Below, one piece after another: positions 26,419 to 38,220 of a DNA stretch of 64,000 nucleotides (the stretch's first letter is position 1; the number at the start of each line of letters is the position of its first letter). A program made the position numbers and the translations under genes. Source of the DNA: CAVUQH01 sp963774445. GTDB lineage: Bacteria > Myxococcota_A > Polyangia > Haliangiales > Haliangiaceae. The stretch lies in the NCBI GenBank assembly GCA_963774445.1, contig CAVZFC010000019.1, positions 1,984,001 through 2,048,000 of the forward strand. The letters are read 5' to 3'. The notes below the pieces were generated by a model. That model was not told the origin of the DNA and searched no databases. It saw only the letters and a program-made list of their open reading frames with translations.

Positions 26419-28221
26419 ATGTGCGCGTACGTCCCCACCACCGGCAAGGATGTGCCGCTGCCGCTGGGCAAGACCGACGTGGTCGCGCGCATCTCGGGAC
26501 ACCTGGCGGCGGTCAACGTCGAGCAGTCGTATGTCAATCCGTTCAAGGAGAAGATCGAGGCGGTGTTCATGTTCCCGCTGCCCGAGTCGGCGGCGGTAGG
26601 CGAGTTCGTCATGACCGTCGGCTCGCGGCGCATCCGCGGCATCGTGCGCGATCGCGACGAGGCGCAGAAGATCTACGAAGAGGCGCGGGCGGGCGGCTAC
26701 GTCGCCGCGCTGCTGACCCAGCAGCGGCCCAACGTCTTCACCCAGCGCGTGGCCAACATCGAGCCGGGCAACAAGGTCAACGTCTCGCTGACCTACTACC
26801 ACCTCCTGCCGTACCGCGACGGTGCCTACTCGTTCGTCTTCCCCACCGTGGTCGGCCCGCGATACAGCCCACCCGGCACGCCCGGGGGCATCGGCGCGGT
26901 CTACCGCGGCGACGAGGGGCGATCGGGGCAACCGAGCGAGGCCAGCTACCTGCGCGCGGGTGACCACTCCAAGCGGCGTTTCTCGATGACCGTCGAGCTC
27001 GACGCCGGGGTCACCATCGAGTCGATCGACAGCCCCAACTTTGCCGTTCGCAGCCGGACCATCTCGCCCACGCGGCGGCGGATCACGCTGGCTGCCGGCA
27101 CCGCGCTGCCCAACAAAGATTACGTGCTGCGCTACAAGGTCGCCGGCGAGCGGATGAAGTCCGGCTTCATGGTCGCCAAGGGCAAGGGCGATCGCTACTT
27201 CAGCCTGGTCCTGCAGCCTCCGGAAGACCTGGCCGACCGCGACCGGGCGCCGATCGACCTGGTGCTGGTGGTCGACCGCTCGTCGAGCATGGCCGGCGAG
27301 CCGTCGCGCACGGTTAGCCGCGCCCTGCGTCGGGTGCTGGGGCGGCTCGAGCGCGACGACCGCGTCGCGCTGGTGATCGCCGGCGCCGGTCGTCCGGTGG
27401 TCGAGGGGCCAGTTCCGGCCGGCCGCGCCCGCGGCCTGGCGGCGCACCTGGACGCCGCCCCGGCGGCGCGGCAGACGCGCCTGGACGAGGCGCTGCGCGC
27501 GGCTCTGGCGCTGCCATCGCGCGCCGGGCACGAGCGGGTGATCGCGCTGGTCACCGACGGCTTCGCCGGCAACGAGGACGCGATCCTCGATCCCTTGCGC
27601 GGCAAGCGCTCGGTGCGCGTGCTGGCCATTGGTGTTGGCACCGCGGTCAATCGCTACCTGATGGAGCGGCTCGCGCGGCTGGGCAACGGCGCCGCGGTCT
27701 ATCTCGACACCGGCGACGATGCCGCGGCCGATCGCGCGCTGAGCTCGCTGCTCGCGCGGTTGTCTCACCCGGTGCTGAGCAACATCGCGCTCGACTTCGG
27801 CGACATGGACATCCGCGAGGTCTACCCGGCGCAGGTGCCGGACCTCCTGGTCGGCCAGCCGGTGATCGTCACCGGCAAGCTGCGCGGCGCGCTGGGCGAC
27901 AAGGTGCGGGTCAGCGGGACCGTGCGCGGCGAGCGGGTCTCGTACGATCTGTTCCTCCGCCCGTCGCCAGTGGCCGAACAGCGGGGGCTGGCCAACCTGT
28001 GGGCGCGCATGAAGATCGCCGACCTGGCCGATCGACCGGTGCGCGATCGCATGTCGACCTGGGCCGAAGATCTGCAGCGCCTGGCCCGTCGCCACGGCAT
28101 GGTCAGCCCGGCGACCGCGGTGCTCGGCGTCGACGCCAGCGCCCCGTCCGCCCCGGGCAAGCGCCGCACCGTGAAGGTGCCGCTGCTCCTGCCCGAAGGC
28201 GTCCGGTCGATCGAGCCGTAA
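26419..28221 (+). CDS. VIT and von Willebrand A domain protein
   Basis: A 600-codon frame. Residues 1-140 are a VIT (inter-alpha-trypsin) domain: NVEQSYVNPFKEKIEAVFMF, FVMTVGSRRIRGIVRDRDEA and VANIEPGNKVNVSLTYYH. From about residue 274 a vWA domain has the metal site DRSSSM and the TDGFAGNED strand. No Shine-Dalgarno lies near ATG 26419, and the frame is open upstream to at least 26341, so the N-terminus probably belongs to the preceding lipoprotein. It ends the ECF/dockerin operon. Its role is probably surface adhesion or complex formation through bound metal. Confidence 0.75.
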   Translation: MCAYVPTTGKDVPLPLGKTDVVARISGHLAAVNVEQSYVNPFKEKIEAVFMFPLPESAAVGEFVMTVGSRRIRGIVRDRDEAQKIYEEARAGGYVAALLTQQRPNVFTQRVANIEPGNKVNVSLTYYHLLPYRDGAYSFVFPTVVGPRYSPPGTPGGIGAVYRGDEGRSGQPSEASYLRAGDHSKRRFSMTVELDAGVTIESIDSPNFAVRSRTISPTRRRITLAAGTALPNKDYVLRYKVAGERMKSGFMVAKGKGDRYFSLVLQPPEDLADRDRAPIDLVLVVDRSSSMAGEPSRTVSRALRRVLGRLERDDRVALVIAGAGRPVVEGPVPAGRARGLAAHLDAAPAARQTRLDEALRAALALPSRAGHERVIALVTDGFAGNEDAILDPLRGKRSVRVLAIGVGTAVNRYLMERLARLGNGAAVYLDTGDDAAADRALSSLLARLSHPVLSNIALDFGDMDIREVYPAQVPDLLVGQPVIVTGKLRGALGDKVRVSGTVRGERVSYDLFLRPSPVAEQRGLANLWARMKIADLADRPVRDRMSTWAEDLQRLARRHGMVSPATAVLGVDASAPSAPGKRRTVKVPLLLPEGVRSIEP

Positions 28222-28237
28222 GGTCGAGCCGTAAAGC

Positions 28238-28537
28238 TCAGCCGCCGAAGTTGATGCTTGCGGCGTCGCCCTTGCCGCCAGTCGGCGGGGGCGGGTCGCG
28301 CATCATGATGATGACGCCGGCCAGCAGCACGCCGGCGAAGCCGGTGGCCAGGCCGCCGCCGAGGCCGCGGGTCACGCCGACGTAGATGCCGGCCAGGACG
28401 CCCAGGAGGATCAGCAGACCCGGGAGGATGGCGCGCTTGCGCCGCTCCTCGGGGGGCGGCTTGCCCAGGCAGCACTGCTTGTACTTCTTGCCACTACCGC
28501 ACGGACACGGATCGTTGCGGGATACTGACTTGCCCAT
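28238..28537 (-). CDS. SEC-C motif membrane protein
   Basis: A 99-residue protein. The first 25 residues are a SEC-C zinc motif (NDPCPCGSGKKYKQCC), as at the end of SecA, where it binds zinc and SecB or ribosomes. Two hydrophobic segments follow (ILPGLLILLGVLAGIYVGV and GLATGFAGVLLAGVIIMM). The combination puts a zinc finger on the inner membrane. It is the last gene of a three-gene operon; its ATG overlaps the DUF2752 stop (ATGA). Confidence 0.75.
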   Translation of the reverse strand: MGKSVSRNDPCPCGSGKKYKQCCLGKPPPEERRKRAILPGLLILLGVLAGIYVGVTRGLGGGLATGFAGVLLAGVIIMMRDPPPPTGGKGDAASINFGG

Positions 28538-28920
28538 CAGGCGAATTGTGAGATCAGGTTGGCGATCCAGACAACCGCCACACCGGCGAGTATGTGCCCG
28601 ACTTCGACCGGGTGGCCGGCGAGGGTCAGCGGTCGCCCGCGCGCCAGCCGCCAGCCGCCCCAGGCGGTGAAGGCGAGCACGACCGGAAACAACGGGTGGG
28701 CGGCGAACGCGGCGCCCAGGTCACCCCCGCCGAGCGCCAGGGTGGCATGGGTCATGCCGCACAGCGGGCAGACGATCCCGGTCAGCGCGCGAAACGGGCA
28801 GGGCAGCCCGCCGCTGGCGGCGGCGTCGCTGCCGGCGGCGCCGAGAATCAGCGCCCCGGCGAGACCGGCGAGGAGGAGGGCACCCGCCGCGCGCAGACCC
28901 AGCGCGGCGGTTCGGCTCAC
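28537..28920 (-). CDS. DUF2752 membrane protein
   Basis: About 127 residues, DUF2752 family: the signature PCPFRALTGIVCPLCGMTHA holds three conserved Cys. There are three hydrophobic helices (GLRAAGALLLAGLAGALIL, HPLFPVVLAFTAWGGWRL, HILAGVAVVWIANLIS). The function of the family is unknown. GTG 28920 overlaps the TGA of the upstream gene and its own stop overlaps the next ATG, so all three genes are tightly coupled. Confidence 0.75.
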   Translation of the reverse strand: MSRTAALGLRAAGALLLAGLAGALILGAAGSDAAASGGLPCPFRALTGIVCPLCGMTHATLALGGGDLGAAFAAHPLFPVVLAFTAWGGWRLARGRPLTLAGHPVEVGHILAGVAVVWIANLISQFA

Positions 28921-29372
28921 AGCGTCGCGACCGAGGCCATTGCCATGAAGATGAAGAAGAAGCTGACGATGAGCAAAACCGTGCCGATGATGCCGCAGAC
29001 CTTGCCGGCGACGGCCGAGCCGCGCTGGCTGGCGTCGACCATGCCGTAGTCCATCTTGCGGATCTCGGAGCTGCCGTAGTACCAGGCGAACGGGCCGAAC
29101 AGCCCGCACACGGTCAGCGACAGGATGCCGAACACCAGCACCGTGGTGGCGTTGGACCTCGGCAGGGGCGGCGGGTACGGCGGCGCGTACGGCTGACCGC
29201 CCGGGTATCCGCGATTGAGGTTGTCGATGGTCCGCCGCGCCAGGTCGAGCGAGCGCTCGAGTTGGCCGATGCGCTCGGCGTCGTCCGAATGTTTGTTCCG
29301 GGTCTCCTCGAGCTCGCGCTCGAGGGCGTTCATCCGCTGCATCGCGGCTTCGAGGTCGTCGCGGTAGGACAT
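28917..29372 (-). CDS. Coiled-coil protein with two C-terminal membrane helices
   Basis: A 151-residue protein, first of a three-gene operon. Residues 1-52 are a charged coiled coil with heptads (MQRMNALERELEETRN). A Pro/Tyr-rich link follows (GGQPYAPPYPPPLP), then two membrane helices of DUF4190 type (TVLVFGILSLTVCGLFGPFA and VCGIIGTVLLIVSFFFIFMA). The coiled coil probably faces the cytoplasm and mediates oligomerisation. The function is unknown. Confidence 0.65.
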   Translation of the reverse strand: MSYRDDLEAAMQRMNALERELEETRNKHSDDAERIGQLERSLDLARRTIDNLNRGYPGGQPYAPPYPPPLPRSNATTVLVFGILSLTVCGLFGPFAWYYGSSEIRKMDYGMVDASQRGSAVAGKVCGIIGTVLLIVSFFFIFMAMASVATL

Positions 29373-29434
29373 CGTCCTATTACTTTGCCACAGCCGCGCG
29401 GGAGCGCAACTGCCCGGAATGCGTCACATGTCGG

Positions 29435-30520
<1,086 letters not shown>

Positions 30521-30667
30521 AGGCTACCCTCCGGCGCGGAGAGTAACGCCAAGGGCCCAGCGACCGAATGAAAAAGCGGCGCGCCGCCCGGATCCTCAGC
30601 TGCGCAGCGCGTCAACCATTGGCTGGACCGGTCGCGAAATGCTAATCAGAGACCGCGAGAGCGAGTC

Positions 30668-31029
<362 letters not shown>

Positions 31030-31033
31030 AGGG

Positions 31034-31693
31034 TCACCACTCGAAGCTGAGCGACGAGCTCACCACCAGGCCGACGTCGTAGCGCGGGCTGCTGTCGCCG
31101 GATGGACAGCCGCTGGCGTCGGCGCGGCAGCGGGTGGCGACGCCGATCAGCTGCTCGCCGTAGCGCGGCGCGGTGACCAGGCGCCAGCCGAACTTCCAGC
31201 TCACGGTTTCGAGTCGTCGCGGCCGGGTCGACAGGTGCACGCGGTGCTCCAGGCGGGTGCCCCAGCCGACGGCGACGTCGTTGCGCGCCACCTCCTGGTC
31301 GTCGTACCAGCGGCCGTACTCGCGACCGAGGGAGCCGTCGATCCACAGGATCAGCGCCGCGTTGGGGCCGCCGAAGTGGCGGTCGATGCGCAGGAGGTCG
31401 AGGCTGGCCGTCAGCCCCACGCGCTGCAGCTCGCCGCGGATCGGCGCCTCGCCCACGACCAGGTATTCGTACTCGGCGCCGATGGTGGCGATGGCGACGC
31501 GGATCAGCCCGGCGACGCTGCCGCCGATGGCGGTGGTCGCGTCGCCCCGGTACTGGGCGACGCCGACCGCGCTGCCGAGCTGCACCGCGCCGCCGACGAG
31601 CTTGGTCGAGTGTGGCTCCTCGGCACGCACCAGGGCTGGACCTGTGAAGCTGAGGCACAGGACGACCAGTGCCATGGCGCGCGTCTTGGGCAT
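31034..31693 (-). CDS. Exported protein, probable outer-membrane beta-barrel
   Basis: A 219-residue protein with a clear signal peptide (MALVVLCLSFTGPALVRAEE; cut after ALVRA). The body has alternating hydrophobic and polar residues in short strands (AIGGSVAGLIRVAIATIG, GLTASLDLLRIDRH) and ends with an aromatic residue (SSSLSFEW), as outer-membrane barrels do. ATG 31693 follows GGGTCCTGAA. It converges with the Cpn10 gene with six bases between. The function is not known. Confidence 0.6.
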   Translation of the reverse strand: MPKTRAMALVVLCLSFTGPALVRAEEPHSTKLVGGAVQLGSAVGVAQYRGDATTAIGGSVAGLIRVAIATIGAEYEYLVVGEAPIRGELQRVGLTASLDLLRIDRHFGGPNAALILWIDGSLGREYGRWYDDQEVARNDVAVGWGTRLEHRVHLSTRPRRLETVSWKFGWRLVTAPRYGEQLIGVATRCRADASGCPSGDSSPRYDVGLVVSSSLSFEW

Positions 31694-31784
31694 TTCAGGA
31701 CCCTCCCGATCGGCTGATCCGACCGGCCACCTGCGGTGCAGATCGCGTGCCGCGCGCGGCCAGCGCGCCGACCGGGTCTGTGCG

Positions 31785-32729
31785 CTAGGCGTTCGCGGTG
31801 GGGCGGACACCGGCGATGCGCCGGGCCAGGACGCCGAGAAACCAGCCGGCGAGGCCCCCGCCCACGATCGCGGCGATGGTGGCGCCCAGCGAGAAGGTGA
31901 AGGTCTCGTCCGGGTTGAACCAGTGACCGACGGCCCAGCCGAACACTGCGACCATCGCCGCGAGCGCGGCCAGCGGCAGCTGGTTGGGTTTTCGCTGGGC
32001 GAACGGCTGCAGGATCACCGCCAGGCCCAGCGCCACCAACAGGGCGATGTCCAGCAGATGGCGCAGCGGCCGGGGCCGCGCCAGGGAGACGTCGAGACCC
32101 CCGGGCAGGTTGCCCTCGAGCCGGTCCAGGCGCACCGTCAGCGGCGCGTCGCCCGCGACCGTCACGTCGTGCTCGCGCGTCTCCCACAGCGTGGTCGAGC
32201 GCCCGCCCGGGCTGCCGCGAAACCGCCGGCGGTGCGACGAGCGCCGCTCGAGCTTGCCGTCGGCCCAGGCCGCTTCGCCGCCGCGGTCCAGCGCGATCCG
32301 GTAGGCGACCTCGGAGTCTGCCCCCTTGGCGGTCAGGTCGGCGTGGACCCGGACGTCAACCTCGCGGGTGCCGGCCGGCGGATCGACCGTGATCGCGGTG
32401 CCGGCGGCGGCCAGGTGTCGGCGGACGAACGGAGCCGTCGGATAGAGCGCCCAGACCCCGCGGAGCTCGGCCGCGAGCACGCCCGCGCCGACCACCGCCA
32501 GCGCGATCCAGGCGATGACGCGCCTCTCTTCGCGGATGCTGAGCAGCGCGGCGCCGAGGATCGAGACCGGCAGGCCGCAGATGATCGCCCGCGCCTCCCA
32601 CGAGCCCAAGCGGGGGAAGCGGAAGCCGAGCCAGATGATCAGGCCGACGCTGACCAGGGCCAGCGCGGGCCACCATCCGGACAGCCATTCGGCCGCTTCT
32701 TCGAGCCAGAGAGGACGGTCGGTCGCCAT
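31785..32729 (-). CDS. Integral membrane protein of unknown function
   Basis: A 314-residue protein. Three helices lie in the first 95 residues (ALALVSVGLIIWLGF, AIICGLPVSILGAALLSI, IAWIALAVVGAGVLAAEL). An outside domain of about 130 residues follows (ITVDPPAGTREVDVRVHADL onward), then three more helices ending at GGGLAGWFLGVLARRI. The soluble part is beta-rich and not recognised. It lies just downstream of rsgA on the same strand and probably shares its message. Confidence 0.6.
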   Translation of the reverse strand: MATDRPLWLEEAAEWLSGWWPALALVSVGLIIWLGFRFPRLGSWEARAIICGLPVSILGAALLSIREERRVIAWIALAVVGAGVLAAELRGVWALYPTAPFVRRHLAAAGTAITVDPPAGTREVDVRVHADLTAKGADSEVAYRIALDRGGEAAWADGKLERRSSHRRRFRGSPGGRSTTLWETREHDVTVAGDAPLTVRLDRLEGNLPGGLDVSLARPRPLRHLLDIALLVALGLAVILQPFAQRKPNQLPLAALAAMVAVFGWAVGHWFNPDETFTFSLGATIAAIVGGGLAGWFLGVLARRIAGVRPTANA

Positions 32730-32767
32730 GGGATTCCGCGGAATTTACCGCGTTCACCGCGGACGGG

Positions 32768-33882
<1,115 letters not shown>

Positions 33883-33934
33883 CGCGTCAAGTCGAATCGG
33901 CGCCTTCTGGGCGGCCCGGCCAAGGTGTAAGCTG

Positions 33935-35086
33935 ATGGAGAACGCAGTTTTCAGTGCCGGGCAGCCCCGCCTGCGCAAGCGAATGAAACGAGCCAAGACG
34001 AAGAGCGAGGCGCCCGGTCCCGGGACCGTGATCGGCGGCAAGTACGAGCTGATCGAGGAGGCCGGCCGCGGCGGCATGGCCGTGGTCTGGCGCGGACAAA
34101 TCCGCGGTGATGCCGGGTTTCGCCGCACCGTGGCGGTCAAGCAGATGCACGACCACCTGGCGTCGCAGAGGGTCTACGTCAACATGTTCGTCGAGGAGGC
34201 GCGGGTCTGCGCGCGGCTCGAGGACTCGAACATCGCGCAGGTCTACGACTTCGTCGAGCAAGACGGCAACTACTACCTGGTGATGGAGTGGATCGAGGGG
34301 ATCGACCTCGGCAGCTTTATCCACTTTCACGCCGACCGCGGGGTCAGGACGCGCTGGGAGCTGGTCACCGCCATCGGCATCGGCGTGCTGCGCGGGCTGG
34401 CGTCGGCGCACGAGCGGCGCGATGACGACGGCAAGCCGGCGCCAATCGTCCACCGCGACGTGTCGCCGCACAACGTCCTGCTTACGGTGAAGGGCAAGGT
34501 CAAGGTGATCGACTTCGGCCTGTCGCTGGCGACCGATCGCACGGTCGAGCTGACCGAGCCGGGCGTGGTCAAGGGCAAGATGTCGTACCTCTCGCCCGAG
34601 GTGGTGGCGGGCGATCGACCGGCGCCGGCCACCGATCAGTTCGCCACCGGGTCGCTGCTGTGGGAGGCATTGGTCGGGCGCAAGCTGTTCCACGGGACCA
34701 ACGATTTCGAAACCTATCGCAAGCTGCGCGAGGCGCGGGTCGAGCCGCTGCGCCCACTGCGTCCGGACGTGCCGCGGGCCCTGGTCCATGTGGTGCAAAA
34801 GGCGCTGGCCGCCGAGCCGGGCAGTCGCTACGGCAGCGCCCGCGAGATGGCGCGCGAGCTGGGCGCCGTGCTCAAGACCCACAAGGAGCGCCGCGATCTG
34901 CACGTCGCCCTCGGCCGCGCGGTCATGGAGGCGCGGGCGAGCATGGGCCTGGGCCGGCGTACCGGTGAGGCGTCGACGACCACGCCGATCGCCGAGCTGA
35001 CCGAAATTGCCGAAACCCGGCCCGAGGCCGCCGCCCCCGCGGGCAAGGTCGGCCTCTGGCACCGCCTCGGATTCTGGCGCCGCTAG
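33935..35086 (+). CDS. Hanks-type Ser/Thr protein kinase
   Basis: A 383-residue soluble kinase. The kinase domain covers about residues 33-300: Gly loop EEAGRGGMAVVW, Lys in RTVAVKQMH, catalytic loop HRDVSPHN and DFGLS (metal binding). All catalytic residues are present. The about 80 residues after it have no membrane helix or known domain. The HRDVSPHN loop is typical of myxobacterial kinases. No substrate is evident; FHA proteins elsewhere in the window are plausible readers. A second start ATG lies 16 codons in. Confidence 0.85.
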   Translation: MENAVFSAGQPRLRKRMKRAKTKSEAPGPGTVIGGKYELIEEAGRGGMAVVWRGQIRGDAGFRRTVAVKQMHDHLASQRVYVNMFVEEARVCARLEDSNIAQVYDFVEQDGNYYLVMEWIEGIDLGSFIHFHADRGVRTRWELVTAIGIGVLRGLASAHERRDDDGKPAPIVHRDVSPHNVLLTVKGKVKVIDFGLSLATDRTVELTEPGVVKGKMSYLSPEVVAGDRPAPATDQFATGSLLWEALVGRKLFHGTNDFETYRKLREARVEPLRPLRPDVPRALVHVVQKALAAEPGSRYGSAREMARELGAVLKTHKERRDLHVALGRAVMEARASMGLGRRTGEASTTTPIAELTEIAETRPEAAAPAGKVGLWHRLGFWRR

Positions 35087-35103
35087 CCCGGCGCCGGGGT
35101 TTT
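35087..35103 (+). terminator. Possible intrinsic terminator after the kinase gene
   Basis: CCCGGCGCCGGGG followed by TTTT immediately after the kinase stop codon. The stem is only four to five pairs with a GCGC loop, so it is a weak candidate. Confidence 0.4.
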
Positions 35104-35268
35104 CGCGTCCGCGGGGCCGCCTGGGGGCCTGCGGGCCCGTGTGGGCGATTTTTTGAAACCCGTGCTCGCGGCCGCGCGCCGACTCGTGCTTTGATCGGTA
35201 GGTCCCGGACGTGCGTCCAGATGCCGCGGGCGGCGGGCCGGGAGGCGTAGGAGACCGGAAAGACGAGG

Positions 35269-35742
35269 ATGACCAAGCTCTACGTAGGGAATTTGTCGTA
35301 TTCGACGACGGAAGACGGGCTGCGGGCCGTCTTCGCAGAGGACGGGCGAGCCGTCCGACGGGTGACGATCGTGACGGATCGCGAGACCGGCCGTTCCCGC
35401 GGCTTCGCATTCGTCGAGATGGAATCCCCGGCCGACGTCCAGACCGCGATCCAGGCGCTCGACGGTCGTGAGGTCGACGGGCGCCGGCTGCGCGTCAACG
35501 AGGCGCGCGAGCGCGAGCGCCGGCCGCCGCGCAGCGACGGGCCGAGCGGCGGATTCCGCAGCGGAGTTGGCGGCCCTCCGCGTGGTCCCGGTGGTCCCGG
35601 TGGTCCTCCTGGCGGTCCTCCTGGCGGCCCCGGCGGCTTTCGCGACGGCGGTGGCGGCCGCGACGGCGGACGCGGGCGTAGTCGCCGCGGGCGCGGCGGC
35701 GGCAGCGGACGCAGCGGGCGCAGCGAAGACGACGACTGGTAG
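35269..35742 (+). CDS. RRM RNA-binding protein with Gly/Arg-rich tail
   Basis: A 157-residue protein. Residues 1-80 are an RNA recognition motif: RNP2 KLYVGNLSY and RNP1 RGFAFVEM. The rest is a low-complexity tail of Gly, Pro and Arg (GGPGGPPGGPPGGPGG, then RGRSRRGRGGG) ending in acidic DDDW. This is the architecture of bacterial glycine-rich RNA-binding proteins, which often respond to cold and act on mRNA structure; that role is inferred. The 180 bases upstream are GC-rich, with no gene and no clear promoter. Confidence 0.85.
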   Translation: MTKLYVGNLSYSTTEDGLRAVFAEDGRAVRRVTIVTDRETGRSRGFAFVEMESPADVQTAIQALDGREVDGRRLRVNEARERERRPPRSDGPSGGFRSGVGGPPRGPGGPGGPPGGPPGGPGGFRDGGGGRDGGRGRSRRGRGGGSGRSGRSEDDDW

Positions 35743-35768
35743 GCGCTACGCCGGGCTCGCCCGGCGCC

Positions 35769-36628
35769 TCAGGCCGTGACGTCGCGGCGGGCAAACACGA
35801 TCAGCCCGATCGCGAGAAACAGCAGCGTGTACCCGCTGCACCAGGCGAAGTCGTGCCACAACCGGCTGGCGTCCAGGTGCGACGGGTCCGGGTGCCACAG
35901 GTGCTGGAGCTCGTGCCAGTACGACATGTGCTTGGTCGGCATCATCTCTTTGAAGCCGGGATCGATCACCTCGTCCGGCAGCCGCTGGACGATCGACGAG
36001 GTGAAGAAGACCCCCAGCGTCGTGACGTGCGCGACCACCGGGTTGTCGGTGAACGACGACACCATCAGCGCCAGCGACCCGAGCATGAACAGCGCCGCGG
36101 TGGCACCGGCGCCGCTGACCAGGAAGATCCCGATCCAGGCGTGGTCTCCGGCGAACCACGGGCCCATGCGCCGGTACTCCCAGACGTAGACCATGAACCG
36201 GCCGCCGCCCATGGCGATCAGCCCGAACACCAGCGCGAAGGCGATGAGGAACAGCACCATCACCTGCAGCCAGGCGAGGCTGGCCAACGCCTTGGCGCCG
36301 TAGTAGGTCGTGCGCGAAGGCGGGCGCACGAGCAGCGCGCGCAGAGTGCCGTCGCGGGCCTCGCCGGCGAGTTGGCTGCCGGCGATGACCGTGGCCAGGA
36401 GCGGCAGCAGGGAGACGAAGCCGATCTGCAGGACGAAGTTGGCGAAGAAGTATCCGTTGACGTACTGCGCGGCGATCTCTCCGCCGTGGTGGCGAAGCCC
36501 GCGCCAGCTGGTGTAGGCGAAGCCGAGCATCACCACCAGCGAGAACAGGACGCACAGGCCGAACCCCAGATACGAGGCGCGGCGCCGCGCCAGCTTGTAC
36601 AGCTCCCAGCGCAAGACGCGGAGGAAGG

Positions 36629-36632
<4 letters not shown>
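35769..36632 (-). CDS. ABC-2 type transporter permease
   Basis: A 287-residue inner-membrane protein with about six helices (SYLGFGLCVLFSLVVMLGF, FVSLLPLLATVIAGSQLAGE, VMVLFLIAFALVFGLIAM and others). The GEARDGTLRALLVRPPSR segment is typical of ABC-2 permeases near the first coupling helix. ATG 36632 overlaps the stop of the ATPase gene (ATGA), so it pairs with that ATPase as an exporter. The substrate is unknown. Confidence 0.82.
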
Positions 36633-37538
<906 letters not shown>

Positions 37539-37548
37539 GGGGCCGGCT

Positions 37549-37803
37549 TCACGGAGCGCGCGTCTTCAGGCTGTCGACCGCGTGCACGGGGGCGTCGTCG
37601 CCGCTCATCAGGTCGCGGATGGCGGCGTAGACCAGGCGCTGGCTCTCGAGCATGCTCTTGCCGGCGAACACCGGGGCCACGACGCTGATGGTGTAGTGGC
37701 CGCCGCCGCCGTTGACCTCGCACTGGGCGTCGGCGATGGCGTCGAGGATGGCCTGGCGGATCTGCGGGGCAACGGAGCCGGTGGGGTGGCCGTGGCTGGA
37801 CAT
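37549..37803 (-). CDS. BolA/IbaG-family protein
   Basis: An 84-residue protein of the BolA family: HYTISVVAPVFAGKSMLESQ is followed by RLVYAAIRDLM, corresponding to the conserved class II helix-turn and the F-x-G-K-S and R-x-x-x-V-Y positions. BolA proteins bind [2Fe-2S] clusters with monothiol glutaredoxins and affect iron-sulfur handling and cell shape. A Cys occurs in DAQCEVNGGGGHY. ATG 37803 is preferred; an open frame further up has no BolA likeness. It is divergent, by 27 bases, from the candidate selenoprotein. Confidence 0.75.
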   Translation of the reverse strand: MSSHGHPTGSVAPQIRQAILDAIADAQCEVNGGGGHYTISVVAPVFAGKSMLESQRLVYAAIRDLMSGDDAPVHAVDSLKTRAP

Positions 37804-37830
37804 GGGCGCGTTATAGGGCAAAATCCGGGC

Positions 37831-38211
37831 ATGGACCAGCGCGACGCCGACCAGGAGCTCCACGACGCCGACCTCGTGCCGGTGCTGACCGGAACGATGG
37901 CCTACGCCAAGGAGGTGCTGAGCAAGTGCCTCGATGCGCAAATCCCGGCGACGCTCGGCTGCCCCGCCGACACTGGCAAGAGTTGAGGCACGCGCGCCAG
38001 CCTCCTGGTTCGGGAGGCCGATATCCCCGCCATCGGCAAGCTGATGAACGCCGAGTGGCTGGCCCTGGTCGAGGCCGAGGGCACGGTCACGCGCCCGCCG
38101 TCGACGCTGGTTCCAGACGAGGAGTCGGGCGAGCTGCCGTGCCCGGCCTGCGGAACCATCGCACCGCTGGTCGAGGGTGCGTGCACCGACTGCGGCCTGC
38201 AGCTCGAGTAG
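37831..38211 (+). CDS. Candidate selenoprotein: DUF2007-like domain with C-terminal zinc ribbon, in-frame TGA
   Basis: The frame from ATG 37831 reads LVPVLTGTMAYAKEVLSK and GCPADTGKS, meets TGA at 37984-37986 (codon 52) and continues without shift as GTRASLLVREADIPAIGK. It ends in a zinc ribbon, CPACG...CTDCG, at TAG 38209. Both sides read as one protein: the first part resembles DUF2007-type signal proteins. A hairpin with a G-containing loop follows the TGA at the distance known for bacterial SECIS elements. Decoding as selenocysteine would give C-x7-U. The alternative is a one-base error in a Cys TGC codon, or a broken gene. Selenium genes were not seen in this window. Confidence 0.6.
37998..38020 (+). 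promoter_or_regulatory. bSECIS-like hairpin after in-frame TGA
   Basis: GCCTCC (38000-38005) pairs with GGAGGC (38013-38018), and a seven-base loop TGGTTCG lies between. One further pair (37998 with 38020) extends the stem past an A-C mismatch. The loop begins 19 bases after the TGA, and one of its first two bases is G, both as bacterial selenocysteine insertion elements require. Confidence 0.45.
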
Positions 38212-38220
38212 CGCGCCCGG

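Noticed and set aside
26149..28095. Long open frame on the minus strand opposite the VIT/vWA gene
   Set aside because: It is a shadow produced by strong GC bias at third codon positions. Its translation has low complexity and no domain, while the plus strand has intact VIT and vWA motifs.
35581..35640. Short tandem repeats resembling a small satellite or CRISPR-like array
   Set aside because: They are Gly and Pro codons of the RRM protein tail; there are no spacers and the frame stays open.
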